Shown here in pieces: positions 44,498 to 54,526 of a stretch of 64,000 bases of DNA (position 1 is the first letter of the stretch; each line of letters opens with the position of its first letter). The stretch is from an uncultured Bacteroides sp. GTDB taxonomy: Bacteria; Bacteroidota; Bacteroidia; Bacteroidales; Bacteroidaceae. The stretch spans positions 1 to 64,000 of the forward strand of contig CAAFTU010000069.1 in the NCBI GenBank assembly GCA_900766005.1, written 5' to 3'. The notes below the pieces were generated by a model, which was not told where the DNA came from, made no database searches, and saw nothing but the letters and a program-made list of their open reading frames with translations. Position numbers and translations under genes: made by a program.

Positions 44498-47400
44498 TTT
44501 CCGGTCTGTTTAATGTGAAAAAATAAAGCATACAACACAGGAACAAACAGCAAGGTAATCAAGGTACCAAACAGCAATCCGCCCATGATGGAAGCAGCCA
44601 GCGAGCCAAACATGGCATCGGGCAACAACGGAATCATACCGAGTATGGTAGTCAGTGAAGCCATCATTACCGGACGGAGACGGCTCTGCGAACTGTCTAC
44701 CAAGGCGGTGACCGGCTCCACACCCTGACTGATTTGCAGCGTGATTTCATCCATCAGCACAATGCCGTTCTTCACAATCATACCGATCAGTCCCAGGGTA
44801 CCCACAATGGCCACAAAGTTGAACGTCTTTCCTGTGAGCAACATGACTGCCACCACACCCACAAACACAAACGGAATGGTGCAGAAGATAATCACCGGCT
44901 TCTTATAATCCTTGAAGAGCATAATCAGGATGGCAATCATCAGAATGATGGCAAACGGAAAGTTCTTGAACAGATACTTCATCGACTGTGCGCTGGCGCT
45001 GTGTTCGCCCTGCCACTTCAGCGAGTATCCGTCGGGTAGCGGAATGGCTTCAATGGCCGAAGCGATGGCCTGACGGGCTTTTTCGGTTTCCACACCCGAC
45101 ACAGGCGAACACTGCACGCGCTGGCTGCGCTGTCCGTTGAAACGGGGAATAACCGGGTCCTCCCACCGCACGTCAATCTTTTTACTGATCTGCTTCAGCG
45201 GAGTGGTGCCCATCAACGTCTCTACCAAATCCTCTTTCGACAAAGTGCCCGACTTCAGCTTCATCATCATTTCTTGCGTCAGCAAGCCGTTGAGCGACGG
45301 CAGCGAAGAGAATATCTGTGTGTTGTCCAGATTCTCAATGGGCCTGCCCTCTTCATCCAGACAGCGTATATAGATATTGTCTTTATGAATGCCTTCGTAA
45401 AACGAACCGATAGGAATGCCGCTGGTAGCTGTCAGCAAGGAAAGGCTGACATCGTTCCGGCTCAGTCCGATAGCCCTGGCAGCCGACTGGTCGTACTCCA
45501 CGTTCAGCACCGGAATCTGAGGTTCCCAGTCGGTCGTAATCAGACAGACCTCCGGACACTGTTCCATTATCAGCCGGGCACTGTCGGCCAAGCGATGCAG
45601 CACAGCCGGATCGGGACCCAGAAACTGAGCCTCAATCGGATATTTCTTGAACATCAGATTATACCGGTTCAATTTCACGTAAGCATCGGGATAATGCTGC
45701 GTGAGATAGTCCTGAATTTCGTTCATATTATCCACCAGCGTTTCGGGCGAAGTGAAATCAACAATCAATTCACCATAGGACAACGAAGGATTGGCAATGT
45801 TGCGCACCAAGTTGTAGCGTGCCGGAGTACCTCCGATGGAAGTCGTAACATGCGTCACTTCCGGACGGGTCTTCAAGTAAGCCTCTATGGCCTCCAAATC
45901 GCGAGCCACCCGGGTAGAATTCGTACCCTCGGGCAACTTATATTGCAGATAAAGCTGGTCGTACACCATATCGGGGAAGAAACCCTGCTTCATGAAACCA
46001 TAGCCAAACAGCGAAAGCACCACCAGCAGCAGCATTACAAAGACAAATCCCCACCGATGAGCCAGCCCCATATGCAGCAGAGAACGCAGTGTGGCATAAA
46101 TTTTACCTTCATACACCCGCTTCTCCGGCGAAGCAGCCGAAGCATCCGCAGCAGCAGAAGAAGAAGAAGGAGCCAGCACCCGGTTGGCCATCAGCGGCAC
46201 ATGTACCAGCGCCAGCACCCAACTGAGCAGCAGGGAAACCGCCAGCACAATAAACAAATCGCGCGTGTACACTCCCGCCGTATCGGGCGACATGAAGATG
46301 GGAAGAAAAGCGATGATGGCAATCAGCGTAGCACCCAGCAAAGGCATCGCCGTCTGACGGCCGATATCGGTCATCGCGCTCATCCGGCTCTTTCCGCTTT
46401 TAAGGTCCACCAAAATACCGTCGATAATAACAATGGCATTGTCCACCAGCATCCCCATGGCCAGCACAAACGAAGCCAGGGAAACACGCTGCATGGTGCC
46501 GTCCATCGAATAAAGAAACAGGAACGTACCGAACACGGTCACCACCAGACTGACTCCGATAATCACCCCGCTCTTGAATCCCATGGCAAGCATCAGAATC
46601 ACCACCACGATAATCACCGATTCAATCAGGTTGAGCAAGAATGTACCCAGCGAACTGCCCACCCGTTCGGGCTGATAGAACACCTTATGACATTCCATAC
46701 CGGCAGGAAGACGCTCCGCTTTCAGCTGTTCCAGCTTTTGTTCCACCCGCTTGCCCACCTTGAGGATATCCGCATCGGGCGAAGCAGCCACCACAATGCC
46801 GATGGCCCGCTGACGGTCGTACAGCAATTCGTTGCGGGTAGGCTTTTCAAAATCTTTTTCAATGCGGGCAATGTCCTTCAGACGCAGCTGGTCGGCATCA
46901 TGCCCCTGAATCAGCATACTGCCGATATCCTCCACCGTCTTGAACTTATCACTGACCGACACCCGGATGCGGTTGTCGCCGTTATCAAAATAGCCCGTAT
47001 AAGTAGTCTTGTTCTGCCCGTTCAGCGTAGCCAGCACCTCCGCCGGCTTCACCCCCAGATTGGCCATACGGTCTTGCAAAAGCGAGATGTTGATACATTC
47101 GGGACGCTTGCCGTACAAGTCCACCCGTTCCACGCCTTCCACCTCGCTGAACTCCCGCTTAACCAGTTCCGCATAATCGAACAACTCCCGCTCAGCCAGT
47201 CCGTCTCCTGTCAAGGCAAAGAACATACCATACACATTACCGAAATCATCTTTTACAACGGAAGGAGAAGCCCCTTCGGGCAATTCCGCCTGCGCATTGG
47301 CCACCCGCCGCCGCAGCAAGTCCCAACACTGCTCCACATCCGTTTCCTTGACGGTAGTTTTCAGTTCCACCTGAATGAGCGACAAGTCATTGTAAGAATA

Positions 47401-47649
47401 ACTTTCCACATTATCGATGTTTCCCATCGAACGGATGTTCTTCTCCAGCACATCCGTCACCTCCAGTTCCACCTGATGAGCCGAAGCGCCCGGATAAGTA
47501 GTGACCACCATAGCAAGCTTCACCGTGATTTCCGGATCCTCCAGCTTGCTCATCTCGTAGCTGGAATACGCACCGCCCAACATCAGCACGGCTATCAAGA
47601 AATAAATCAGCTTTTTGTTTTGAAAAGCCCATTTGCCAATATCCATCAT
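44494..47649 (-). CDS. RND-family efflux pump inner-membrane transporter
   Basis: Proton-driven resistance-nodulation-division transporter of 1051 residues with the usual duplicated layout: 12 helices and two large periplasmic domains. Motifs are LVVTVFGTFLFLY near residue 365, LAMGMLVDNAIVIIDGI with the key Asp-Asn pair near 400, and the C-terminal GLIGMIVKNGIVLMDEI. Sequence favours the broad hydrophobic/amphiphilic efflux (HAE) type rather than a metal exporter of the CusA type, but the substrate is unproven. Both ends overlap its neighbours by four bases. Confidence 0.93.
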   Translation of the reverse strand: MMDIGKWAFQNKKLIYFLIAVLMLGGAYSSYEMSKLEDPEITVKLAMVVTTYPGASAHQVELEVTDVLEKNIRSMGNIDNVESYSYNDLSLIQVELKTTVKETDVEQCWDLLRRRVANAQAELPEGASPSVVKDDFGNVYGMFFALTGDGLAERELFDYAELVKREFSEVEGVERVDLYGKRPECINISLLQDRMANLGVKPAEVLATLNGQNKTTYTGYFDNGDNRIRVSVSDKFKTVEDIGSMLIQGHDADQLRLKDIARIEKDFEKPTRNELLYDRQRAIGIVVAASPDADILKVGKRVEQKLEQLKAERLPAGMECHKVFYQPERVGSSLGTFLLNLIESVIIVVVILMLAMGFKSGVIIGVSLVVTVFGTFLFLYSMDGTMQRVSLASFVLAMGMLVDNAIVIIDGILVDLKSGKSRMSAMTDIGRQTAMPLLGATLIAIIAFLPIFMSPDTAGVYTRDLFIVLAVSLLLSWVLALVHVPLMANRVLAPSSSSAAADASAASPEKRVYEGKIYATLRSLLHMGLAHRWGFVFVMLLLVVLSLFGYGFMKQGFFPDMVYDQLYLQYKLPEGTNSTRVARDLEAIEAYLKTRPEVTHVTTSIGGTPARYNLVRNIANPSLSYGELIVDFTSPETLVDNMNEIQDYLTQHYPDAYVKLNRYNLMFKKYPIEAQFLGPDPAVLHRLADSARLIMEQCPEVCLITTDWEPQIPVLNVEYDQSAARAIGLSRNDVSLSLLTATSGIPIGSFYEGIHKDNIYIRCLDEEGRPIENLDNTQIFSSLPSLNGLLTQEMMMKLKSGTLSKEDLVETLMGTTPLKQISKKIDVRWEDPVIPRFNGQRSQRVQCSPVSGVETEKARQAIASAIEAIPLPDGYSLKWQGEHSASAQSMKYLFKNFPFAIILMIAILIMLFKDYKKPVIIFCTIPFVFVGVVAVMLLTGKTFNFVAIVGTLGLIGMIVKNGIVLMDEITLQISQGVEPVTALVDSSQSRLRPVMMASLTTILGMIPLLPDAMFGSLAASIMGGLLFGTLITLLFVPVLYALFFHIKQTGK

Positions 47650-48716
47650 AACAATCCTCCTACATTGGTTTCAGAAGGCGGAAGAAGCGGTTCCACCTGT
47701 TCTCCGTCTTTAATAGAATGTACACCGGAAACGACAACCAAGTCACCCGGATTTACTGCATTGGAAACGATCAGACAGCTACCGTCGCTCAGCAGACGCA
47801 ACACAGTCACCTCACAGCGACGGATGGTGCGACTGGCTGTCTGATACAAAAACACACTGGTGTGGCCGTCTTCACGGAGAATGGCACCGCTGGGCACCGA
47901 TAAAGCCGTATGATGATCTGCCTTACATTCAATCGTCACCATGGTGTTCATACCGGGCGACGGCAAAGGCTGCCCATCCCCCCGTTTCAGCTGCAGACGC
48001 ATGGTATATAACTGGTTGGCGTTGGCTTTCGGAGTGACGCTGATCAAATCAAGCGAATAGCGCTCCTGCGAATAGACATCGAACGTGCAGTAGTAACGCA
48101 CGAACTCATGACGGCGGATATACTCCACAGCAGGAAGATTGATTTCCACCTCCGGTGTGCCTTCACTGATCATGGATACCACCGGCATGCCGGCAGCCAC
48201 CGTCTCGTGTGATTCAAAAAGATGAGACTGTATGTATCCGCTGAACGGAGCATACAGACGCGTGTAGGAAAGCTGATCTTTGGCATGGTTATACTTGGCC
48301 GTTATCTGCTGCAAGCCATACACCGCCTTATCGTTGGCATCCGGAGTCGTCACATTTTCCTTATACAGCGCCATGACCCGTTCGGCTTCGGCTTTCACAC
48401 TATGATATTCAGCTTCAGCAGCATTCAGCTGTATCTGATAGTCGGTGGGGTCCAGTTCGGCAAGCAGCTGCCCCTTACGCACATAAGCCCCTTCACTTGC
48501 CGCCATCCGCTGGATGGTGCCGCTCACCCGGAAAGCCAGACTGACATCCTGAGCCGCTTTGACACGCCCGGGAAATTGCAGGATAGCCTGCTTATCGGCA
48601 GCGTATACAGTGTCAATTTTCACCGTAGACTTTTTCTCTACTTGCTTTGCATGCTGGCTGCATGAGAACAGCCACACGGAACATAAACCTATCCACAAAA
48701 AATTTAATCGCCTCAT
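47646..48716 (-). CDS. RND efflux periplasmic adaptor lipoprotein
   Basis: Membrane-fusion protein of 356 residues that bridges the RND pump and TolC. It starts with a lipoprotein signal, lipobox LFSC with acylated Cys19, then a beta-barrel/lipoyl/helical-hairpin arrangement. The lipoyl half is FPGRVKAAQDVSLAFRVSGTI; the hairpin is shorter than in AcrA, and YAPFSGYIQSH starts the second lipoyl half. It is the first gene of the operon, with a -7 element about 25 bp upstream. Confidence 0.92.
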   Translation of the reverse strand: MRRLNFLWIGLCSVWLFSCSQHAKQVEKKSTVKIDTVYAADKQAILQFPGRVKAAQDVSLAFRVSGTIQRMAASEGAYVRKGQLLAELDPTDYQIQLNAAEAEYHSVKAEAERVMALYKENVTTPDANDKAVYGLQQITAKYNHAKDQLSYTRLYAPFSGYIQSHLFESHETVAAGMPVVSMISEGTPEVEINLPAVEYIRRHEFVRYYCTFDVYSQERYSLDLISVTPKANANQLYTMRLQLKRGDGQPLPSPGMNTMVTIECKADHHTALSVPSGAILREDGHTSVFLYQTASRTIRRCEVTVLRLLSDGSCLIVSNAVNPGDLVVVSGVHSIKDGEQVEPLLPPSETNVGGLL

Positions 48717-48740
48717 ATGCTCAATATTATAAAGTTAGTG

Positions 48741-48771
48741 CAAAATTACCAATGCCAAACAAATGGAGCAA
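48741..48771 (-). promoter_or_regulatory. Promoter of the RND efflux operon
   Basis: The minus strand has TTG at 48771-48769 and TAATTTTG at 48748-48741, 20 nt apart, a near-complete Bacteroidetes promoter. Confidence 0.6.
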
Positions 48772-48806
48772 GGTTGGTATGGACGAAAAATTGTTCTATT
48801 TGTTTG

Positions 48807-50150
48807 CTAACCCTTCAATTTCTTCATTTGCCAGATCAGCATCGAGCCGGCTATCAGACTGGCAGTGATGTCGGATACAGGCATGCTGACCCACACGCCA
48901 AACTGCCCGTAGTAGCGTGGAAGAATCAGCAAACAAGGTATCAGAATAAGCACCTGACGGGAAATGGACAAGAAAATGGCTTTGCTTGCCATGCCTATGC
49001 TCTGAAAGAAATTGGAAGTCACCATCTGAAAACCGATAATGGGGAAGAACACCACCGTGATGCGCAAGCCTTTGGCTGCCAAGCGAATCAGTTCTTCATC
49101 GGTAGTAAATATAGATACGGCCAGTTCGGGCATCAACATCCCCACCAGAAAGCCGAATGTAGTGACAAAAGTGGCCGCCACAATCGTCACAATGAGCACC
49201 TTCCTGACCCGCAGATACTGCTGGGCCCCGTAATTGTAGCCGGCAATGGGCTGCATGCCTTGATTCAATCCCATTACAATCATCACAACGATGAATACCA
49301 GGCGGTTGACAATGCCAAAAGCACCGATGGCCAAGTCGCCTCCATACTTCTGCAATCCCTGATTGATGAGAATCACGATGAAGCAGGCAGCCAGATTCAT
49401 CAGAAACGGAGACATGCCGATGGCCAGCGAATCGTACACGATTTTCTTCTTCAGCCGGTAGATGCCTTTATGAAAATGCAGGAGTTCGTTCTTGTTGGAA
49501 AAAAGCTTGAACTGCCAGATAAGCGCCAGCACCTGTGCCGTAATCGTGGCAATAGCAGCCCCTTGTATGCCCCAGTCGAACACATAGATAAACAGCGGGT
49601 CGAGCAGGGTATTGACAAGCACAGTGGCAATCGTGGCATACATGGCCTTCTGCGGATGTCCTGCCGAACGAAGCACCGCATTGAGTCCCAGATAAATGTG
49701 AGTGATAATATTTCCCAACAGAATAACGACCATATAGTCGCGTGCATAGCCCACGGTGGCATCACTTCCGCCGAAAAAATAGAGAATGGGGTCGAGAAAA
49801 ATTAATGTGACAACAGTAAACAGCAGTCCGATGATGACATTCAGCACCAGCACATTGCCGAGCACCCGCTGGGCAGTGTCATAATCTTTCTGCCCCAGCT
49901 TGACAGAAATCAGAGTGGAAGCTCCCACGCCCACCAGCGATCCGAATGCCGCGGCCAGATTCATCAACGGGAAGGTAAGTGCCAATCCTGAAATGGCCAA
50001 TGCCCCTACCCCATGACCGATAAAGATGCTGTCGACCATATTGTAGAGCGAAGAAGCCGTCATGGCAATAATTGCCGGAATGGCATACTGCATCAAAAGC
50101 TTACCAATCCTTTCTGTCCCCAATGCAAGGGGTGTGTTTTGTTCTGTCAT
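48807..50150 (-). CDS. MATE-family efflux transporter
   Basis: Sodium- or proton-coupled multidrug exporter with 12 helices; from ATG 50150 (MTEQNTPLALGTERIGKLL) it has 447 residues, the usual length. Family features are YAIPAIIAMTASSLYNMVDSIFIGHGVG near the start and the mirrored NRLVFIVVMIVMGLNQGMQPI-type second half. A longer start at 50180 is unlikely because the promoter TATATTTG (50170-50177) lies there. Substrates are unknown. It is a monocistronic unit, divergent from lysS. Confidence 0.92.
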   Translation of the reverse strand: MTEQNTPLALGTERIGKLLMQYAIPAIIAMTASSLYNMVDSIFIGHGVGALAISGLALTFPLMNLAAAFGSLVGVGASTLISVKLGQKDYDTAQRVLGNVLVLNVIIGLLFTVVTLIFLDPILYFFGGSDATVGYARDYMVVILLGNIITHIYLGLNAVLRSAGHPQKAMYATIATVLVNTLLDPLFIYVFDWGIQGAAIATITAQVLALIWQFKLFSNKNELLHFHKGIYRLKKKIVYDSLAIGMSPFLMNLAACFIVILINQGLQKYGGDLAIGAFGIVNRLVFIVVMIVMGLNQGMQPIAGYNYGAQQYLRVRKVLIVTIVAATFVTTFGFLVGMLMPELAVSIFTTDEELIRLAAKGLRITVVFFPIIGFQMVTSNFFQSIGMASKAIFLSISRQVLILIPCLLILPRYYGQFGVWVSMPVSDITASLIAGSMLIWQMKKLKG

Positions 50151-50169
50151 ACCTATTTCTTTGAGGGTA

Positions 50170-50177
50170 CAAATATA
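50170..50177 (-). promoter_or_regulatory. -7 promoter element of the MATE gene
   Basis: The minus strand reads TATATTTG, an exact TAnnTTTG match, 20 bp before the ATG at 50150. It argues against the longer reading frame. Confidence 0.62.
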
Positions 50178-50218
50178 CAAAAAATAGACATATTACGGGA
50201 TATATAAGAAAAGTTTCG

Positions 50219-50226
50219 TATTTTTG
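50219..50226 (+). promoter_or_regulatory. -7 promoter element of lysS
   Basis: TATTTTTG is an exact TAnnTTTG match, 28 bp before the lysS ATG. Confidence 0.58.
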
Positions 50227-50254
50227 CCCTCAAAACGAGTTAATACGTAACGAA

Positions 50255-51982
50255 ATGAATATTCTAGAACTAAGTGAACAGGAAATCATTCGACGCAACA
50301 GTTTGAATGAGCTCCGTGCAATGGGTATCGATCCGTACCCGGCAGCAGAGTATGTAACCAATGCTTTCTCTACCGATATTAAAAACGAATTCAAAGACGA
50401 AGACGAGCCTCGCCAAGTGTCCGTAGCCGGACGTATCATGAGCCGTCGTGTCATGGGTAAAGCATCTTTCATTGAATTGCAAGACTCTAAAGGACGTATC
50501 CAAGTGTACATTACCCGCGACGACATCTGTCCGGGAGAGAACAAGGAACTTTACAACACAGTCTTCAAACGCCTGCTCGACTTAGGTGACTTTGTGGGTA
50601 TCGAAGGATTCGTATTCCGCACACAAATGGGCGAAATCAGTATCCATGCCCAAAAGCTGACCGTGCTCGCTAAATCAATCAAGCCGTTGCCCATCGTGAA
50701 ATACAAAGACGGAGTGGCTTACGACTCTTTTGAAGATCCGGAACTCCGTTATCGCCAACGCTATGTAGACTTGGTGGTCAATGACGGTGTTAAAGAAACA
50801 TTCCTGAAAAGAGCCACGGTGGTGAAGACCCTGCGCAACGCACTCGACGAAGCCGGATATACAGAAGTGGAAACTCCGATTCTGCAGTCTATTGCCGGTG
50901 GTGCCAGCGCCCGTCCGTTCATTACTCACCACAACTCACTGGACATTGACCTTTATCTGCGCATCGCAACCGAACTTTATCTGAAGAGACTGATTGTGGG
51001 CGGTTTTGAAGGTGTGTACGAAATAGGAAAGAACTTCCGCAACGAGGGTATGGACAAGAGCCACAACCCGGAATTTACTTGTATGGAATTGTATGTGCAG
51101 TACAAGGACTACAACTGGATGATGAGTTTCACCGAACAGTTGCTGGAACGTATCTGTATCGCTGTCAACGGCTCTACCGAAAGTGTGGTAGACGGACAGA
51201 CGATCAGTTTCAAGGCGCCTTATCGCCGTCTGCCTATCCTGGATGCTATCAAGGAAAAGACCGGATACGACCTGAACGGCAAGTCGGAAGAGGAAATCCG
51301 CCAAGTCTGCAAAGAACTGAACATGGAGGAAATCGACGAAACCATGGGTAAGGGCAAGCTGATTGACGAAATCTTCGGCGAATTCTGCGAAGGCACTTAT
51401 ATCCAGCCGACTTTCATCACCGACTATCCGGTAGAAATGTCGCCGCTGACGAAGATGCACCGCTCAAAACCGGGACTGACTGAACGCTTCGAGCTGATGG
51501 TGAACGGTAAGGAGCTGGCTAATGCTTACTCTGAGCTGAACGACCCGCTCGATCAGGAAGAACGCTTCAAAGAACAGATGCGCCTGGCCGACAAGGGAGA
51601 CGACGAAGCGATGATTATCGACCAGGACTTCCTGCGTGCTTTGCAGTATGGTATGCCTCCTACTTCAGGTATCGGTATCGGTATCGACCGCTTGGTGATG
51701 CTGATGACCGGACAGACTACGATCCAGGAAGTGCTGTTCTTCCCGCAAATGCGTCCTGAAAAGGTGGCAAAGAAAGATCCCGCTGCGAAATACATGGAAT
51801 TGGGCATCGCTGAAGAATGGGTGCCTGTTATTCAAAAGGCCGGCTACAACATGGTGGAAGACATGAAGAATGTCAATCCGCAAAAGTTGCATCAGGACAT
51901 CTGCGGCATCAACAAGAAATATAAATTAGAATTGACCAACCCGTCGGTAAACGACGTAACAGAGTGGATAAACAAACTTTAA
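50255..51982 (+). CDS. lysS: Lysine-tRNA ligase, class II
   Basis: Cytoplasmic enzyme that charges tRNA-Lys. It has 575 residues, about 70 more than the E. coli enzyme. The N-terminal OB-fold anticodon domain is at about 55-150 (VSVAGRIMSRRVMGKASFIELQD). The class II core has motif 2 FRNEGMDKSHNPEFT near 270 and motif 3 GIGIGIDRLVMLMTG near 470. The extra C-terminal 70 residues (AAKYMELGIAEEWVPVIQKAG..., ending VTEWINKL) resemble a small helix-hairpin-helix module, also present in related Bacteroidales enzymes as far as I recall; its role is unknown. gpsA and pgi follow closely. Confidence 0.96.
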   Translation: MNILELSEQEIIRRNSLNELRAMGIDPYPAAEYVTNAFSTDIKNEFKDEDEPRQVSVAGRIMSRRVMGKASFIELQDSKGRIQVYITRDDICPGENKELYNTVFKRLLDLGDFVGIEGFVFRTQMGEISIHAQKLTVLAKSIKPLPIVKYKDGVAYDSFEDPELRYRQRYVDLVVNDGVKETFLKRATVVKTLRNALDEAGYTEVETPILQSIAGGASARPFITHHNSLDIDLYLRIATELYLKRLIVGGFEGVYEIGKNFRNEGMDKSHNPEFTCMELYVQYKDYNWMMSFTEQLLERICIAVNGSTESVVDGQTISFKAPYRRLPILDAIKEKTGYDLNGKSEEEIRQVCKELNMEEIDETMGKGKLIDEIFGEFCEGTYIQPTFITDYPVEMSPLTKMHRSKPGLTERFELMVNGKELANAYSELNDPLDQEERFKEQMRLADKGDDEAMIIDQDFLRALQYGMPPTSGIGIGIDRLVMLMTGQTTIQEVLFFPQMRPEKVAKKDPAAKYMELGIAEEWVPVIQKAGYNMVEDMKNVNPQKLHQDICGINKKYKLELTNPSVNDVTEWINKL

Positions 51983-52009
51983 TAATCAATTGAAAGATTT
52001 CATTTAGAC

Positions 52010-53005
52010 ATGAAGTTACCCGGAAAGATAGCGATAATGGGCGGTGGAAGTTGGGCCACAGCTATTGCAAAGATGTGTCTGGCTCAAGCAGACTCTATTA
52101 ATTGGTATATGCGACGAGACGACCGCATCGCCGATTTCAAGAGATTGGGGCACAACCCGGCCTATCTGACAGGAGTGAAGTTTGACACCAAACGCATTTC
52201 CTTCAGTTCCAACATCAATGAAGTGGTGAAGAACTCGGACACGCTGATTTTTGTCACTCCGTCTCCTTATCTGAAAGTTCACTTGAAAAAGTTGAAGACG
52301 AAGATCAAGGACAAATTCATCATTACCGCTATCAAAGGAATCGTACCCGACGACAACGTCATTGTATCGGAATATTTCACTAAGGAATATGGTGTTCCGC
52401 CCGAAAACATCGCTGTGCTGGCAGGTCCCTGCCATGCAGAGGAGGTGGCGCTGGAACGCCTTTCCTACTTGACGATTGCCTGTTCGGACAAAGACAAAGC
52501 TTGCGTTTTTGCACGCCGTTTGGGAAGCAGCTTCATCAAGACCTCTGTCAGCGACGACGTAGCTGGCATCGAATACAGTTCTGTATTGAAGAATGTGTAT
52601 GCCATCGCTGCCGGTATCTGCAGCGGACTGAAATACGGTGATAATTTTCAGGCCGTATTGATATCGAATGCCATTCAGGAGATGAACCGTTTCCTGAATA
52701 CCGTGTATCCGCTGAACAGAAACGTCAATGAGTCTGTTTACTTAGGCGACCTGTTAGTAACCGGATATTCCAATTTCAGCCGTAACCGTACGTTCGGTAC
52801 GATGATCGGCAAGGGATATTCCGTAAAAAGCGCACAGATTGAAATGGAAATGATTGCCGAAGGTTACTATGGCACCAAATGTATCAAGGAAATCAACAAG
52901 CATCACCATGTCAATATGCCGATTTTGGATGCGGTATACAATATCCTGTATGAACGCATCTCGCCTGTCATCGAGATCAAGTTACTGACAGATTCGTTTA
53001 GATAA
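52010..53005 (+). CDS. gpsA: Glycerol-3-phosphate dehydrogenase, NAD(P)+
   Basis: Reduces dihydroxyacetone phosphate to sn-glycerol 3-phosphate for phospholipid synthesis. The 331-residue protein starts with the Rossmann loop IAIMGGGSWATAIAKM and keeps the family blocks TLIFVTPSPYLKVHL, ITAIKGIVPDDN, LAGPCHAEEVALERLSYLTIA and the catalytic-lysine helix GIEYSSVLKNVYAIAAGI. It lies 27 bp after lysS and 20 bp before pgi, forming a likely three-gene operon. Confidence 0.95.
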   Translation: MKLPGKIAIMGGGSWATAIAKMCLAQADSINWYMRRDDRIADFKRLGHNPAYLTGVKFDTKRISFSSNINEVVKNSDTLIFVTPSPYLKVHLKKLKTKIKDKFIITAIKGIVPDDNVIVSEYFTKEYGVPPENIAVLAGPCHAEEVALERLSYLTIACSDKDKACVFARRLGSSFIKTSVSDDVAGIEYSSVLKNVYAIAAGICSGLKYGDNFQAVLISNAIQEMNRFLNTVYPLNRNVNESVYLGDLLVTGYSNFSRNRTFGTMIGKGYSVKSAQIEMEMIAEGYYGTKCIKEINKHHHVNMPILDAVYNILYERISPVIEIKLLTDSFR

Positions 53006-53025
53006 CCTTAATAAATAAATTAAAT

Positions 53026-54363
53026 ATGACAAACTTAAGTATTGAAAAGACTTTGGGTTTCATCTCCAAAGAAAAGGTGGCTGCTTATGAAGCAGAAGTG
53101 AAAGCGGCACAGGAAATGCTGGAGAAGGGAACAGGCAAAGGAAACGACTTTTTGGGTTGGCTGCACTTGCCTTCTTCTATCACTGCGGAACACTTGGCCG
53201 ACTTGAATGCTACAGCAAAAACGCTGAGAGAGAATTGTGAAGTAGTGATTGTTGCCGGTATTGGCGGAAGCTATCTGGGTGCACGTGCTGTCATCGAGGC
53301 TTTGTCCAACAGCTTTACTTGGCTGCAAGAAAAGAAAGACGGACCTGTGATGATTTTTGCCGGTCACAACATCAGCGAAGATTATTTGTTTGAACTGACC
53401 GAATATCTGAAAGGAAAGAAGTTCGGTATTATCAATATATCCAAATCTGGAACAACTACAGAAACGGCTTTGGCTTTCCGCTTGCTGAAGAAGCAGTGTG
53501 AAGACCAATTGGGCAAAGAGGCCGCCAGAAAGGTGATTGTAGCGGTGACCGACGCCAAGAAAGGCGCTGCCCGTGTAACGGCCGACAAGGAAGGCTACAA
53601 GACATTTGTAATTCCCGACAACGTAGGCGGACGCTTCTCGGTATTGACTCCGGTAGGCTTGCTGCCGATTGCAGTGGCTGGATTCAACATTGAGCAACTG
53701 GTGGCAGGAGCTGCAGAAATGGAAAAAGCTTGCGGAGCAGATGTTCCGTTTGCTGAAAACCCGGCTGCCATGTATGCCGCTACACGCAACGAACTGTACA
53801 GAAACGGAAAGAAGATTGAAATTCTGGTAAACTTCTGTCCGAAACTTCACTATGTAAGTGAATGGTGGAAGCAGCTTTACGGTGAATCGGAAGGAAAAGA
53901 CGGTAAGGGTATCTTCCCTACTTCGGTAGATTTCTCTACAGACCTTCACTCCATGGGACAATGGATTCAGGAAGGCGAACGTACCATCTTTGAAACGGTG
54001 ATTTCTTTGGATAAAGTGGACCATACACTGGAAGTGCCTTCGGATGAAGCAAACTTGGATGGACTGAACTTCCTGGCCGGCAAGCGGGTGGACGAAGTAA
54101 ACAAGATGGCCGAACTGGGAACACAGCTGGCTCACGTAGACGGTGGAGTTCCCAACATGCGTGTTGTACTTCCTGCTTTGACCGAATTCAACCTCGGAAG
54201 CCTGATTTACTTCTTTGAGAAAGCTTGCGGCATCAGCGGCTATCTTCTGGGAGTGAATCCGTTCAACCAGCCGGGAGTAGAAGCATACAAAAAGAACATG
54301 TTTGCTTTGCTCAACAAGCCGGGATATGAAGAAGAATCCAAAGCTATTCAGGCAAGATTGTAA
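53026..54363 (+). CDS. pgi: Glucose-6-phosphate isomerase
   Basis: Interconverts glucose 6-phosphate and fructose 6-phosphate. The 445-residue protein is of the shorter bacterial class (also in Firmicutes). It has VAGIGGSYLGARAVIEAL near 75-92, the phosphate-binding ISKSGTTTETALAFR near 138-152, NVGGRFSVLTPVGLLPIA and the C-terminal YLLGVNPFNQPGVEAYK with the catalytic lysine region. It is the last gene of the lysS-gpsA-pgi unit and is followed by a perfect 17-bp terminator hairpin. Confidence 0.96.
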   Translation: MTNLSIEKTLGFISKEKVAAYEAEVKAAQEMLEKGTGKGNDFLGWLHLPSSITAEHLADLNATAKTLRENCEVVIVAGIGGSYLGARAVIEALSNSFTWLQEKKDGPVMIFAGHNISEDYLFELTEYLKGKKFGIINISKSGTTTETALAFRLLKKQCEDQLGKEAARKVIVAVTDAKKGAARVTADKEGYKTFVIPDNVGGRFSVLTPVGLLPIAVAGFNIEQLVAGAAEMEKACGADVPFAENPAAMYAATRNELYRNGKKIEILVNFCPKLHYVSEWWKQLYGESEGKDGKGIFPTSVDFSTDLHSMGQWIQEGERTIFETVISLDKVDHTLEVPSDEANLDGLNFLAGKRVDEVNKMAELGTQLAHVDGGVPNMRVVLPALTEFNLGSLIYFFEKACGISGYLLGVNPFNQPGVEAYKKNMFALLNKPGYEEESKAIQARL

Positions 54364-54398
54364 TACAATACAAAAGCGGTGCTTTCAATAAAGCACCC

Positions 54399-54447
54399 CA
54401 TGAAAAAACCTCCCGCTGCCATACCGGTAACGGGAGGTTTTTTCATG
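54399..54447. terminator. Terminator after pgi
   Basis: CATGAAAAAACCTCCCG and CGGGAGGTTTTTTCATG form a perfect 17-bp stem with a 15-nt loop. Six U sit inside the stem tail in either direction. Confidence 0.9.
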
Positions 54448-54526
54448 GAATCTGTTTCTCTAAAATACGTTCCTCACCCCAAGAATAGCGGCCGAGAAGA
54501 AGACCTCTCACAGCGAAAGAGAAGCA

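Noticed and set aside
45274..47844. Plus-strand open frame of about 850 codons opposite the RND pump gene
   Set aside because: Product is rich in His, Arg and Gln with no domain; the RND gene on the minus strand is unmistakable and its codons explain the antisense frame.
50151..50180. N-terminal extension of the MATE protein by ten residues
   Set aside because: The promoter element TATATTTG lies inside it, so it would not be transcribed.
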